The notes beneath the pieces are model-generated. The model made no database searches. It saw nothing but the letters and a program-made list of their open reading frames with translations, and was not told where the DNA came from. This document shows positions 49,224 through 56,481 of a stretch of DNA of 56,481 nucleotides, one piece after another. Positions within the stretch are counted from its first letter, which is position 1. Each line of letters begins with the position of its first letter. Origin of the DNA: an uncultured Muribaculaceae bacterium (GTDB lineage Bacteria; Bacteroidota; Bacteroidia; Bacteroidales; Muribaculaceae). The DNA lies in assembly GCA_910587925.1 (NCBI GenBank), contig CAJUOC010000017.1, forward strand, positions 1 through 56,481, given 5' to 3'. The position numbers and the translations under genes are program-made.

Positions 49224-49911
49224 AGCCGAATCCTTGGCGGGTCACGATATTGTTGGAGTATTCGCCGAGTTTCTTGCGCAGGCGGGTGATGTTGGTGTCG
49301 ATGGTGCGGTTGGTCACCACCACATCGCCGCCCCATACGTTGGATATGATTTCCTGGCGCGAATAGATGCGGTTGCGGTGTGTGAGGAAAAACTCGAGTA
49401 TCTCAAACTCGGTGCGGGTGAGCTGCAGGGGCTCGCCGTCCATGTAGGAGATTTTCTCGTTGCGGTCGATACGCAGGGTCTTGAATGTGAGGTCTTGCTC
49501 GTAGTCGCTCTCGGCAAGGTTGTATGTGGTCTGAGCCTGGGCGGCGGCGCGTCGCAGCACGGCGCGCACGCGGGCAAGCACTTCGCCGATTGAGAAAGGC
49601 TTGGTCACGTAGTCGTCGGCGCCGATATTGAGGCCCATCACTTTCTCGTCTTCCTCATTGAGGGCCGAGCAGAATATGATGGGGGTATTCTGTGTGGCAG
49701 TGACATTGCGGATGCGCTTGGCAAAGTCAAATCCGCTCATGTCACCCATCATTATGTCGACTATGAAGAGGTCGTACTGCTTGAGGTCCATCTCGAGTGC
49801 CTCTTCCGCGCTATAGGCTGTGTCGGCCTCATAGCCCTCTTTCTCAAGGTTGTACTTGAGTATCTCGCATACGGCTTCCTCGTCGTCGATGAGTAATATC
49901 TTGGCTTGCAT
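49201..49911 (-). CDS. OmpR-family response regulator
   Basis: A 236-residue regulator. The receiver domain (1-120) has the acidic pair DD (9-10), phospho-acceptor Asp52 in LFIVDIMMGDMSG and Lys104 in VTKPF. The C-terminal winged helix (about 135-236) shows LTRTEFEILEFFLTHRNRIYSRQEIISNVWGG and NRTIDTNITRLRKKLG, typical of OmpR/PhoB proteins. It is the first gene of the pair and overlaps the kinase start. A TAACTTTG element lies 59 bases upstream. Target genes are unknown. Confidence 0.94.
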   Translation of the reverse strand: MQAKILLIDDEEAVCEILKYNLEKEGYEADTAYSAEEALEMDLKQYDLFIVDIMMGDMSGFDFAKRIRNVTATQNTPIIFCSALNEEDEKVMGLNIGADDYVTKPFSIGEVLARVRAVLRRAAAQAQTTYNLAESDYEQDLTFKTLRIDRNEKISYMDGEPLQLTRTEFEILEFFLTHRNRIYSRQEIISNVWGGDVVVTNRTIDTNITRLRKKLGEYSNNIVTRQGFGYGFKETF

Positions 49912-49969
49912 TGTGGCAGTTATGTAGTTAAATTTCGGATTATAAAAGTATAGATTGAAACATTGCAGA

Positions 49970-49996
49970 CAAAGTTAAAATGTGTTAAAGTAACAA
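49970..49996 (-). promoter_or_regulatory. Promoter of the two-component pair
   Basis: On the minus strand TTG (49994-49996) and TAACTTTG (49970-49977) are 16 bases apart, somewhat closer than usual. The start would be about 50 bases before the regulator ATG. Confidence 0.5.
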
Positions 49997-50090
49997 TTGA
50001 AACCAAACTTTAACTCATCTGTAATGTTTGATAGTTATAAAACATATGCACTGTGTTTTCATGGTATTAGATTTAAGGTTAGATGGAATA

Positions 50091-50118
50091 ACGGTCGTCG
50101 GGAGGCGGCCGTTTTTTT
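50091..50118 (+). terminator. Orphan intrinsic terminator on the plus strand
   Basis: ACGGTCG (50091-50097) pairs with CGGCCGT (50106-50112), including one U-G pair that works only in plus-strand RNA, and six T follow. No gene lies upstream on that strand for several kilobases, so it may end a short unannotated transcript that starts in 49990-50060. Confidence 0.6.
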
Positions 50119-50245
50119 GTCTGTCAATCATTACCGGCGGCAAAAGTACGTAAAAAAACCGCAAGTGGCAAATCGGCCGCCGCGACCCGCGCCGGGTGTA
50201 GATAATTTTTTGGCGGCAGGGTGGGGCATATAGGGATATTGTTTG

Positions 50246-50253
50246 TATCTTTG
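50246..50253 (+). promoter_or_regulatory. -7 element of the tdk promoter
   Basis: TATCTTTG fits TAnnTTTG, 22 bases before the tdk ATG. No clear -33 element at the expected distance. Confidence 0.55.
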
Positions 50254-50275
50254 GCACATCAAAATCTTCCCTGAG

Positions 50276-50920
50276 ATGTATCGCAAAGGTAAACTTTACT
50301 TCCGCTACGGCACGATGGGCTCGGCCAAGACCGCGCTCCTCCTCACTACGGCATACAACTTTGAGGAGCGCCACATGGACTATATGTGTCTTAAGCCGGT
50401 CATTGATACACGCGAGAGCAAAAATGTGATACACTCACGTATCGGTATCGAGCGCGAGTGCCGCTGGATTTACGGCTCGACCGACCTCTACGAGATGGCC
50501 GTGGACCTGTACCGCAAGGAGCACCGTATAGTCGACTGGTATCTCATCGACGAGGCGCAGTTTCTGACAGCGCGCCAGGTAGACCAGCTCGCCCGCGTGG
50601 TCGACGACCTCGGCAGCAATGTCATATGCTACGGCCTGCGCACCGATTTCAAGACAAATCTTTTTGAAGGCTCGCGGCGACTTTTTGAGATAGCCGATAC
50701 CATCGACGAGATAAAATCGACCTGCAACTGCGGCCACAAGACCATCGTAAACGCCCGCATTGACGCCAACGGCGACTTTGTCGAGGATGGCGCGCAGGTC
50801 GAGATCGGCGGCGACGACCGCTACGTGGCCGTGTGCCGCCGCTGCTGGCGCAACAAACATATAGAGCAAAGCTCCCGGGCCGCGCTCCCGCTCAACGACG
50901 AAACACTTTTTCCCGTATGA
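50276..50920 (+). CDS. tdk: Thymidine kinase (type II)
   Basis: Phosphorylates thymidine to dTMP in nucleoside salvage. The 214-residue protein begins at ATG 50276 (MYRKGKLYFRYGTMGSAKT); an upstream TTG at 50243 falls in the promoter. The P-loop GTMGSAKT (12-19) matches the family pattern GxMxSxKT. LIDEAQFL supplies the catalytic glutamate, and two zinc-binding cysteine pairs are present (CNC near 158 and CRRC near 191). Its last four bases overlap the next gene (ATGA), marking an operon. Confidence 0.95.
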   Translation: MYRKGKLYFRYGTMGSAKTALLLTTAYNFEERHMDYMCLKPVIDTRESKNVIHSRIGIERECRWIYGSTDLYEMAVDLYRKEHRIVDWYLIDEAQFLTARQVDQLARVVDDLGSNVICYGLRTDFKTNLFEGSRRLFEIADTIDEIKSTCNCGHKTIVNARIDANGDFVEDGAQVEIGGDDRYVAVCRRCWRNKHIEQSSRAALPLNDETLFPV

Positions 50921-51363
50921 TACTCTGCAACCTTTCAGACTCAAAGAAATACGGCGCCATATCGGAGCGCCTCGACATTGCCCTTGCGTGGCTGCGCGAC
51001 AATGCCGACAATTATCCCGAGGCAGGCACATCCGTAGAGATCGCCCCCGGCGTCACCGTCAAGAGCCAGGCCGTCGCGCTGGTGCCGGCCGACAAGACCG
51101 CCCTGGAGGCTCACCGCCGCTTTATCGACATACAGATGCCGCTGAAGACGGGCGAGGCCATCGGCTGGGCCGATGTGCGCGACCTGAAAATTCCGCGCGA
51201 CGAGTACAATGAATCGAAAGACGTGGCATTCTACGGCGACGCCGCGCAGACCATCGTGCACGTGCGCCCCGGTCAGCTCGCCATACTCTTTCCCGAGGAT
51301 GCCCATGCACCCAATATCGGACTGGGCAACCACCGCAAGCTGGTGGTGAAGGTGGCGGTGTAA
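50917..51363 (+). CDS. YhcH/YjgK/YiaL family protein
   Basis: A 148-residue protein of the DUF386 cupin-like family, with EAHRRFIDIQMPLKTGEAIGW and LAILFPEDAHAPNIG giving the expected metal-binding histidine and acidic residues. Relatives in Escherichia coli lie near sugar or sialic-acid genes and may be sugar anomerases, but the role here is not known. Its ATG lies within the tdk stop (ATGA), so the two are co-translated. The longer frame from 50833 lies inside tdk and is not used. Confidence 0.9.
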   Translation: MILCNLSDSKKYGAISERLDIALAWLRDNADNYPEAGTSVEIAPGVTVKSQAVALVPADKTALEAHRRFIDIQMPLKTGEAIGWADVRDLKIPRDEYNESKDVAFYGDAAQTIVHVRPGQLAILFPEDAHAPNIGLGNHRKLVVKVAV

Positions 51364-51394
51364 ACCATCCGGCGCCGGCGCGCGTTTTACTATC

Positions 51395-52153
51395 ATGAAA
51401 AGACGTTTCATACTCCTTACACTCATGCTGGCCGTGTGTGCGGCGGCATTTGCCGCGCGCCCCGGTTTTGCCGACGAGTGCGTGCGCTACAAGGTGCTCT
51501 ACAAGTGGGGGCTCATCAACAAGCAGGCGGGCCGCGCCACCATATGTATCCGCTCCAAGGGCGACCGTTACCAGATGAGCCTGGTGGCCCGCAGCGAGCC
51601 GTGGGCCGACCGCTTCTACACCGTGCGCGACACCCTGGTGGGCGAGGCCACCCACGATGGCTTCAAGCCACTGATATATCAGAAGATGTCGCACGAGGGC
51701 AACGACGACAAGCACGATGTCGTGCGCTTTGAGTACCGCGGCGAGACGGTCGTGGGCCACTGCTCGCGGCGTGTCGTCAAGAAAGGCGAGTTGCGCGTCG
51801 ACCAGAAGCAGGTGCTGGAGTCGGTCGGTCCCACCGTCGACATGCTCTCGTCGTACTACTACATGCGCTCGCTGCCCTTTGAGACCTGGATGCCCGGCTC
51901 GCGCTTTCATCTCACCATATTCTCGGGCAAGCGCAAGGAAAAGCTTACATTCCGCTACCACGGCCTCGAAGACGTCAAGGTAGGCGGCCGCGACTATCGC
52001 TGCCACCATATCACATTTATCTTTACCGGCGACGGCGGCAAGAAGACCAGCGACGATATGGACGCATGGATTACCGCCGACTCGCGCCGCTTGCCCGTGC
52101 AGCTCGAGGGCAAGTTGGCCGTCGGCAAGGTGCGCTGCGAGATAACAGACTGA
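51395..52153 (+). CDS. DUF3108 domain exported protein
   Basis: A 252-residue protein with a signal peptide (MKRRFILLTLMLAVCAAAFA) and a beta-rich DUF3108-type domain: YKVLYKWGLINKQAGRATICI, DGFKPLIYQKMSHEG, VDMLSSYYYMRSLPFETWMPGSRFHLTIFSGKR and WITADSRRLPVQLEGKLAVGKVRCEI. The family is envelope-located and of unknown function. It lies 31 bases after the YhcH-like gene and 13 before the YihY gene, in one run with tdk. Confidence 0.88.
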   Translation: MKRRFILLTLMLAVCAAAFAARPGFADECVRYKVLYKWGLINKQAGRATICIRSKGDRYQMSLVARSEPWADRFYTVRDTLVGEATHDGFKPLIYQKMSHEGNDDKHDVVRFEYRGETVVGHCSRRVVKKGELRVDQKQVLESVGPTVDMLSSYYYMRSLPFETWMPGSRFHLTIFSGKRKEKLTFRYHGLEDVKVGGRDYRCHHITFIFTGDGGKKTSDDMDAWITADSRRLPVQLEGKLAVGKVRCEITD

Positions 52154-52166
52154 AATCCCTCGAGCC

Positions 52167-53522
52167 ATGAGCAAGAAAGCTAAAAAGGATACGTGGCTGC
52201 GACGGCTCATCGCCCGCGGGATGCGCGTGTACCGCTACGTGACCGGCGGAGTGTGGCACGACCGCCGGCGCTCGGCCGGTGTCACCGTCATCAAGACACT
52301 CAATCTGTCGGTACGCTCATTTCTCAACCACGACATACAGTCGCAGGCCTGTGCCATGACATACCGCACCCTGCTGGCCATAGTGCCGGCGTTGGCGCTG
52401 ATATTTGCCATCGGCCGCGGCTTCGGGCTTCAGAAGTCGCTCACCGACGAGCTCTTTCACATCTTCCCCGCCCAGCGCCAGGCCGTGAGCTATGCCATGA
52501 ACTTTGTCGACTCCTATCTGAGCCAGTCGTCAGAAGGGGTGTTTGTGGGTGTCGGCATCGTATTTCTGCTGTGGACCATGATATCGCTGCTGGGCAATGT
52601 CGAGGACACTTTCAATCTCATATGGGGCCTGAAGCAGGGCCGCTCGCTCGGCCGCAAGCTCACCGACTATACAGCCATGCTGCTCATCCTGCCGGTGATA
52701 ATGATATGTGCCGGCGGCCTGTCGCTCATGCTCAGCACCACTCTGCAATCGATATTCTCGCTCAGCTTCCTCACCCCGATAGTGACGCTGGTGGTGGAGG
52801 GGCTGTCGTGGGTGTTCACGTGGCTGTTTTTCGCCGCGCTGTACATGCTCATCCCGGCCACCAAGGTAAAGCCGCTCAATGCCCTCGTGGCGGGAGTCTT
52901 TGCCGGCACGGGCTTCCTGGTGCTGCAATGGGTGTTTGTCACGGGACAGATGTATGTCGCCCGCTACAACGCCATCTACGGCTCCTTCTCTTTCCTGCCT
53001 CTGATGCTCATATGGATGCAGCTCACGTGGGTGGTCACGCTGGCCGGAGGTGTGCTGTGCTACTCGTCGCAAAATATATTTCTGTACAATTTCGACCGCG
53101 CCATACAGAATATGTCGTCGGGCTACTATTCCAAGGTGGTGCTCGCCGTGTGCACCGTGGCCGTGCAGCGCTTCGTGAGCGGCAAGGGCGCCATAGTCAT
53201 CACCGACATAGTGCGCCGCTACTCGCTGCCGCCGCGGCTGGTCGGGCTCATGTGCGACAAGCTCGTGAAAGCGCGCCTGCTCTCGGTGGTCGAGGTCGAC
53301 CCCGCGCGTGACATATGGGGCTATCAGCCCGCTCTCGACCCGGCCGACATCACTGTGGCCGAGGTATTCCGCCGGCTCGATGCCGTGGGCTCGTCGGAGT
53401 TTATCCCCGGTTTTGCCGACAATTTCCCGGGTGTCGACGACGCAGTGCGCCGCATCCGCTTCAATGAGACACAACTCACATCAACCATGCTCCTGTCGGA
53501 GCTCAAAATAGAATTGAAATGA
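52167..53522 (+). CDS. YihY/BrkB family membrane protein
   Basis: A 451-residue inner-membrane protein. The BrkB-type core of six helices covers roughly residues 55-320 (SQACAMTYRTLLAIVPALALIFAIG, VGIVFLLWTMISLLGNVEDTFNLIWGLKQGRS, WVFTWLFFAALYMLIPATKVKPLNALVAGVFAG). A cytosolic C-terminal part of about 130 residues resembles a winged-helix fold. Despite early names (ribonuclease BN), members are not RNases; the function is unresolved. Its last four bases overlap ridA (ATGA). Confidence 0.9.
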   Translation: MSKKAKKDTWLRRLIARGMRVYRYVTGGVWHDRRRSAGVTVIKTLNLSVRSFLNHDIQSQACAMTYRTLLAIVPALALIFAIGRGFGLQKSLTDELFHIFPAQRQAVSYAMNFVDSYLSQSSEGVFVGVGIVFLLWTMISLLGNVEDTFNLIWGLKQGRSLGRKLTDYTAMLLILPVIMICAGGLSLMLSTTLQSIFSLSFLTPIVTLVVEGLSWVFTWLFFAALYMLIPATKVKPLNALVAGVFAGTGFLVLQWVFVTGQMYVARYNAIYGSFSFLPLMLIWMQLTWVVTLAGGVLCYSSQNIFLYNFDRAIQNMSSGYYSKVVLAVCTVAVQRFVSGKGAIVITDIVRRYSLPPRLVGLMCDKLVKARLLSVVEVDPARDIWGYQPALDPADITVAEVFRRLDAVGSSEFIPGFADNFPGVDDAVRRIRFNETQLTSTMLLSELKIELK

Positions 53523-53893
53523 AAAAAGTAATCGCCACCCTCAACGCGCCCGGCGCCATCGGGCCCTACTCGCAGGCCATCGACACCGGCTCACTCGTAT
53601 TCTGCTCGGGTCAGATACCCATCAATCCTGCCGACGGCACCATCCCCGGCGGCATCAAGGCCCAGACTCAGCAGGCTATCGCCAATGTGGTGGCTCTGCT
53701 CAATGAGGCAGGCCTTACGCTCGACAATGTGGTCAAGACCACCGTCTATCTCGCCGACATGGCCGATTTCCAGGCCATGAACGAGGTGTATGGCGAGTCT
53801 TTCGGCGCCCCGTACCCCGCCCGCTCTGCTGTGGCTGTGCGCGAGCTGCCCAAGAAAGTGCTCGTGGAGATTGAAGTGATTGCCGCCCGCTGA
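53519..53893 (+). CDS. ridA: RidA family enamine/imine deaminase
   Basis: Hydrolyses reactive enamine/imine intermediates such as 2-aminoacrylate, protecting pyridoxal-phosphate enzymes. The 124-residue sequence has the family opening APGAIGPYSQAIDTGSLVFCSGQIPI, NVVKTTVYLADMADF, and PARSAVAVRELPKKVLVEIEVIA with the conserved arginine of the active site. It overlaps the YihY gene by four bases and stops three bases before the ABC-F gene, so the three are likely coupled. Confidence 0.95.
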   Translation: MKKVIATLNAPGAIGPYSQAIDTGSLVFCSGQIPINPADGTIPGGIKAQTQQAIANVVALLNEAGLTLDNVVKTTVYLADMADFQAMNEVYGESFGAPYPARSAVAVRELPKKVLVEIEVIAAR

Positions 53894-53896
53894 CCG

Positions 53897-55681
53897 GTGG
53901 GCGCGCCGTTGCTATCCGTCGAGGGGCTTACCAAAAGCTATGGCACCCGGCTGCTCTTCGGCGACCTGACTTTCGGCATAGCCGAGGGCGACAAGATAGG
54001 TATCGTGGCCAAAAACGGTACCGGCAAGTCGACCATGCTATCGATACTGGCCGGCCGTGAGGCGCCCGACTCGGGGCGCCTCACGGCACGTGCCGGTCTG
54101 CGCGTGGGGTATTTGGCTCAGAAACCCGATATCGATACGTCGCTCACTGTGGGGGCGGCCGCCATGCTGCTGGTGCCGGAGGCTGCCGCCGACGACTCTG
54201 TGAGAGTGCGGCTCGAGAGCCTGCTCACCCGCATGGGGCTGGCCGACCTTACTGTATCTGTCGCCACTCTGTCGGGCGGCCAGCGCAAGCGCATCGCCCT
54301 GGCGGCGGTGCTTGTGCGCGAGCCCGACCTGCTGCTGCTCGACGAGCCCACCAACCATCTCGACGTCGAGGTGATCGAGTGGCTTGAGGGGCATCTCAAG
54401 CGCGCACGCATGGCGCTGCTGATGGTGACCCACGACCGCTACTTCCTCGACCGGGTGTGCAACCGCATCTTTGAGATGGCCGACACCACCCTTTATGCCT
54501 ACGACGGCAACTATGCCTGCTATCTGCGCCGCCGCGACGAGCGCATACAGGCCATGACGGCCGAGCTGGCCAAGGTGCGCAATACCCTGCGCCGCGAGCA
54601 GGAGTGGATGAGCCGCCAGCCGCAGGCCCGCGCCGGTAAGGCGCGCTACCGCATCGACGCATATCACGACCTGCGCCGTCGCGAGCAGGCCGGCATACGG
54701 CCCGAGCGCGATGTGGAGCTTGCCGTGCGCTCGTCGTATATAGGATCGAAGATTGCCGAGGCGGTACATGTGTCCAAGGCTTTTGGCGACAAAACCATCC
54801 TGCGCGACTTCAACTATACCTTTGCCCGCGGCGAGAAGATCGGTATCGTAGGAGCCAACGGTGTGGGCAAGTCGACATTTATCAAGATGCTGCTGGGTGC
54901 GGTGCAGCCCGACTCGGGCCACTGGGATACGGGTACCACACTGCGCTTTGGCTACTACAGCCAGGACGGTATCGACTTCGACAGCTCCAAGCGGGTGATT
55001 GATGCCGTGACGGAGATTGCCGAGGAGGTCGATATGGGCACCCACACACTGTCGCCCATGCAGTTTCTCACCCGCTTTCTCTTCACTCCGGCCGACCAGC
55101 AGAAGTATATCCACACTCTGAGCGGCGGTGAGATGGCCCGCCTGCATCTTGCCGTGACGCTGATGCGACGCCCCAACTTCCTCATCCTCGACGAGCCTAC
55201 CAACGATCTCGACATCGTCACTCTCGGCATCCTCGAGGAGTATCTTGCATCGTTTGAGGGATGTGTGGTGGTGGTGAGCCACGACCGCTATTTCCTCGAC
55301 AATATCGCCGACCACCTCTTCGTGATGGGCGGCGACGGCGAGGTACGCGACTTCCCCGGCACATATATGGAGTATGCCGAGTGGCGCGCAGCCCGCCGCG
55401 CCGAGGAGGCTCAGGCCGCCAAGCCTGCCGCAGAGGAGCAGCGCCGCCGTCCCGACACGCAGCGCAAGCCGCGCATGAGCTGGGCCGAGCGCCGCGAGTT
55501 TGAGGCGCTGACGGCAGAGATTGAGTCGCTGACGGCCGAGAAGTCGGCCATCGAGGCCCGCTTCAACTCCGGCGAGGTGCTCGACGATGCCGCGGCCCTC
55601 TCGGCGCGCTACAGCGAGGTATCGGAGCTGCTCGACTACAAGGAGATGCGCTGGCTCGAGCTGAGCGAGAAAGACTCCTGA
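53897..55681 (+). CDS. ABC-F family ATPase
   Basis: A 594-residue soluble protein with two ABC domains and no membrane part. Domain 1 has Walker A AKNGTGKST, signature LSGGQRKRIAL and Walker B LLLLDEPTNHLD. A linker of about 80 residues (RRRDERIQAMTAELAKVRNTLRREQEWMSRQPQAR) follows. Domain 2 has GANGVGKST, LSGGEMARLHL and FLILDEPTNDLD, then a C-terminal coiled coil (FEALTAEIESLTAEK). ABC-F proteins act on ribosomes, in translation or antibiotic resistance; the layout fits the Uup-like housekeeping group. The start is GTG at 53897, three bases after ridA; no ATG is available nearby. Confidence 0.92.
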   Translation: MGAPLLSVEGLTKSYGTRLLFGDLTFGIAEGDKIGIVAKNGTGKSTMLSILAGREAPDSGRLTARAGLRVGYLAQKPDIDTSLTVGAAAMLLVPEAAADDSVRVRLESLLTRMGLADLTVSVATLSGGQRKRIALAAVLVREPDLLLLDEPTNHLDVEVIEWLEGHLKRARMALLMVTHDRYFLDRVCNRIFEMADTTLYAYDGNYACYLRRRDERIQAMTAELAKVRNTLRREQEWMSRQPQARAGKARYRIDAYHDLRRREQAGIRPERDVELAVRSSYIGSKIAEAVHVSKAFGDKTILRDFNYTFARGEKIGIVGANGVGKSTFIKMLLGAVQPDSGHWDTGTTLRFGYYSQDGIDFDSSKRVIDAVTEIAEEVDMGTHTLSPMQFLTRFLFTPADQQKYIHTLSGGEMARLHLAVTLMRRPNFLILDEPTNDLDIVTLGILEEYLASFEGCVVVVSHDRYFLDNIADHLFVMGGDGEVRDFPGTYMEYAEWRAARRAEEAQAAKPAAEEQRRRPDTQRKPRMSWAERREFEALTAEIESLTAEKSAIEARFNSGEVLDDAAALSARYSEVSELLDYKEMRWLELSEKDS

Positions 55682-55709
55682 GCCGCCGGTATCGCAGTAG
55701 TATATGACA

Positions 55710-55747
55710 AATCAGCGGCGCTCCCCTTATCGGGGGCGCCGCTGATT
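55710..55747. terminator. Bidirectional terminator between ABC-F and aldolase genes
   Basis: AATCAGCGGCGC (55710-55721) pairs with GCGCCGCTGATT (55736-55747). The stem continues inward to about 16 bp, including one U-G pair on the plus strand. It lies between the convergent ABC-F and aldolase genes, 28 and 29 bases from their stops. Confidence 0.8.
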
Positions 55748-55776
55748 GTATCGTAGCGGTAAGATTGACCGGCCGA

Positions 55777-56481
55777 TTACTCAGCCTTGCCGGCGCTGCC
55801 GAGCACGTTTACAATCTTGTGCTTGTAGAGCTTCTCCATGTTGTCGCGGGCCGGGCCGAGGTACTTGCGGGGGTCAAACTCGGCGGGTTTCTCGTGGAAC
55901 ACGCGACGCACGGCGGCGGTCATGGCCAGGCGGCTGTCGGAGTCGATGTTGATCTTGCAAACGGCGCTCTTGGCAGCCTTGCGGAGCTGCTCCTCGGGGA
56001 TACCGATGGCGTCGGGGAGCTTGCCGCCAAACATGTTGATGGTGTCGACCTCATCCTGGGGTACCGACGACGAGCCGTGGAGCACGATGGGGAATCCGGG
56101 GAGCTTCTCCATCACAGCGTCGAGCACGTCGAAAGCCAGCGGCGGGGGCACGAGCTTGCCCTCCTCATTGCGGGTGCACTGCTCGGGAGTGAACTTGTAA
56201 GCGCCGTGCGAGGTGCCGATGGAGATGGCCAGCGAGTCACAGCCGGTGCGCTGCGAAAACTCGATTACCTCCTCGGGGTCGGTGTAGGTGTGGTGGTCAG
56301 AGGATACCTCGTCTTCCACGCCGGCGAGCACGCCCAGCTCACCCTCGACGGTCACGTCGTGCTGGTGAGCGTAGTCCACTACCTGCTTGGTGAGGGCTAC
56401 ATTCTCCTCAAAGGGGAGGTGCGAGCCGTCGATCATCACCGACGAGAAGCCGCTGTCGATGCAGCTCTTGCACAGCTCGAA
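55777..56481 (-). CDS. fba: Class II fructose-bisphosphate aldolase, C-terminal part
   Basis: Cleaves fructose 1,6-bisphosphate to dihydroxyacetone phosphate and glyceraldehyde 3-phosphate using zinc. The frame is open through base 56481 on the minus strand, so the N-terminus lies beyond the window; about 234 residues are visible. The stretch VMIDGSHLPFEENVALTKQVV, then VEGELGVLAGVEDEVSSDHHTYTDPEE, DSLAISIGTSHGAYKF, PIVLHGSSSVPQD and KINIDSD carry the zinc ligands and phosphate-binding residues of the family. A GTG at 56439 is internal, not a start. With pfkA, it gives two glycolysis genes in this window. Confidence 0.95.
   Translation of the reverse strand, partial: FELCKSCIDSGFSSVMIDGSHLPFEENVALTKQVVDYAHQHDVTVEGELGVLAGVEDEVSSDHHTYTDPEEVIEFSQRTGCDSLAISIGTSHGAYKFTPEQCTRNEEGKLVPPPLAFDVLDAVMEKLPGFPIVLHGSSSVPQDEVDTINMFGGKLPDAIGIPEEQLRKAAKSAVCKINIDSDSRLAMTAAVRRVFHEKPAEFDPRKYLGPARDNMEKLYKHKIVNVLGSAGKAE

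Larger units (their letters stand above)
49912..50275. other. Divergent intergenic stretch between regulator and tdk
   Basis: AT-rich, with no believable protein gene. It contains a promoter for the two-component pair (49970-49996, minus), a plus-strand terminator at 50091-50118 that follows no annotated gene, and the tdk -7 element (50246-50253). An open frame from 49997 to 50233 on plus reads straight through the terminator and shows no recognisable protein. Confidence 0.6.

Noticed and set aside
47763..49911. Naming the two-component pair PorY plus partner, or RprXY
   Set aside because: The sequence supports only a generic kinase and OmpR-type regulator. Nothing specific links it to PorX or to RprXY.
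49997..50233. 78-codon plus-strand frame upstream of tdk
   Set aside because: It runs through an intrinsic terminator and almost into the tdk promoter, and the protein looks random.
1..56481. CRISPR arrays, insertion sequences or rRNA genes
   Set aside because: No regularly spaced repeats, no transposase-like protein and no rRNA-like sequence were seen on either strand.

Overview
The window reads as core chromosome of a Bacteroidota species, order Bacteroidales. A GC-rich member such as a Muribaculaceae relative is the likeliest guess; the family is inference. Evidence: a complete type IX secretion (T9SS) gene set, Bacteroidota-type promoters (TTG or TTTTG, about 19 nt, TAnnTTTG) in many intergenic gaps, few clear Shine-Dalgarno sequences, a FeoA-FeoB fusion, and a pstS-TPR pair of the kind found in this order. 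Almost all genes are GC-rich. The first 1.2 kb is visibly AT-richer and looks like the end of an accessory island abutting a tRNA-Ser gene.

Layout. 1-1249: 3' end of a type III restriction subunit, a possible tiny membrane peptide, an acidic coiled-coil protein and an att-like inverted repeat. 1250-1337: tRNA-Ser(GCU). 1416-8307 (minus strand): gldN, gldM, gldL, gldK, porP/sprF and porT, the T9SS motor/core and associated membrane proteins. 8385-13374: Ig-like lipoprotein, pfkA, a structured non-coding stretch and an acyl-CoA synthetase. 13493-15213: TlpA-like thioredoxin, VanZ protein and a candidate three-hairpin small RNA. 15214-26507 (minus): aroF-chorismate mutase, birA, tsaE, porX, porW, a PgpH-type HD phosphodiesterase and rel, all tightly packed. 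26748-34012: CotH protein with a T9SS-type tail, FtsX-like permease, feoAB, an MFS exporter and HU. 34085-43844 (minus): flavodoxin-ferredoxin protein, Smr protein, rarA, a TPR/PstS/small membrane protein operon, fmt, an RluA-type synthase and a phosphohexomutase. 43946-49911 (minus): cdsA, a TIR-transmembrane-PDZ protein, YitT, and a histidine kinase/response regulator pair. 50276-55681 (plus): tdk, yhcH-like, DUF3108, YihY, ridA and ABC-F. 55777-56481: class II fructose-bisphosphate aldolase, cut by the window edge.

How the genes fit together. T9SS is the main theme. GldKLMN, PorP/SprF and PorT are built from the first cluster. The regulator PorX and the lipoprotein PorW/SprE come from a second cluster 10 kb away. 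The CotH protein between the second cluster and feoAB ends in a tail resembling a T9SS sorting domain, so it is a likely cargo. PorX, PgpH (cyclic dinucleotide hydrolysis) and Rel ((p)ppGpp) put three signalling proteins in one run of genes. The most unusual protein is the 639-residue TIR-TM-coiled-coil-PDZ protein at 44786-46705. It appears to be co-transcribed with yitT and the phospholipid gene cdsA. Its predicted topology is a cytosolic TIR domain carrying the catalytic-type glutamate and a large periplasmic sensor-like region.

The non-coding DNA is rich in long, near-perfect hairpins. Several are clear terminators, two bracket possible unannotated small RNAs, and two palindromes sit where operators would be expected (before feoAB, and between rel and cotH). 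No insertion sequences, rRNA genes or CRISPR arrays were seen.
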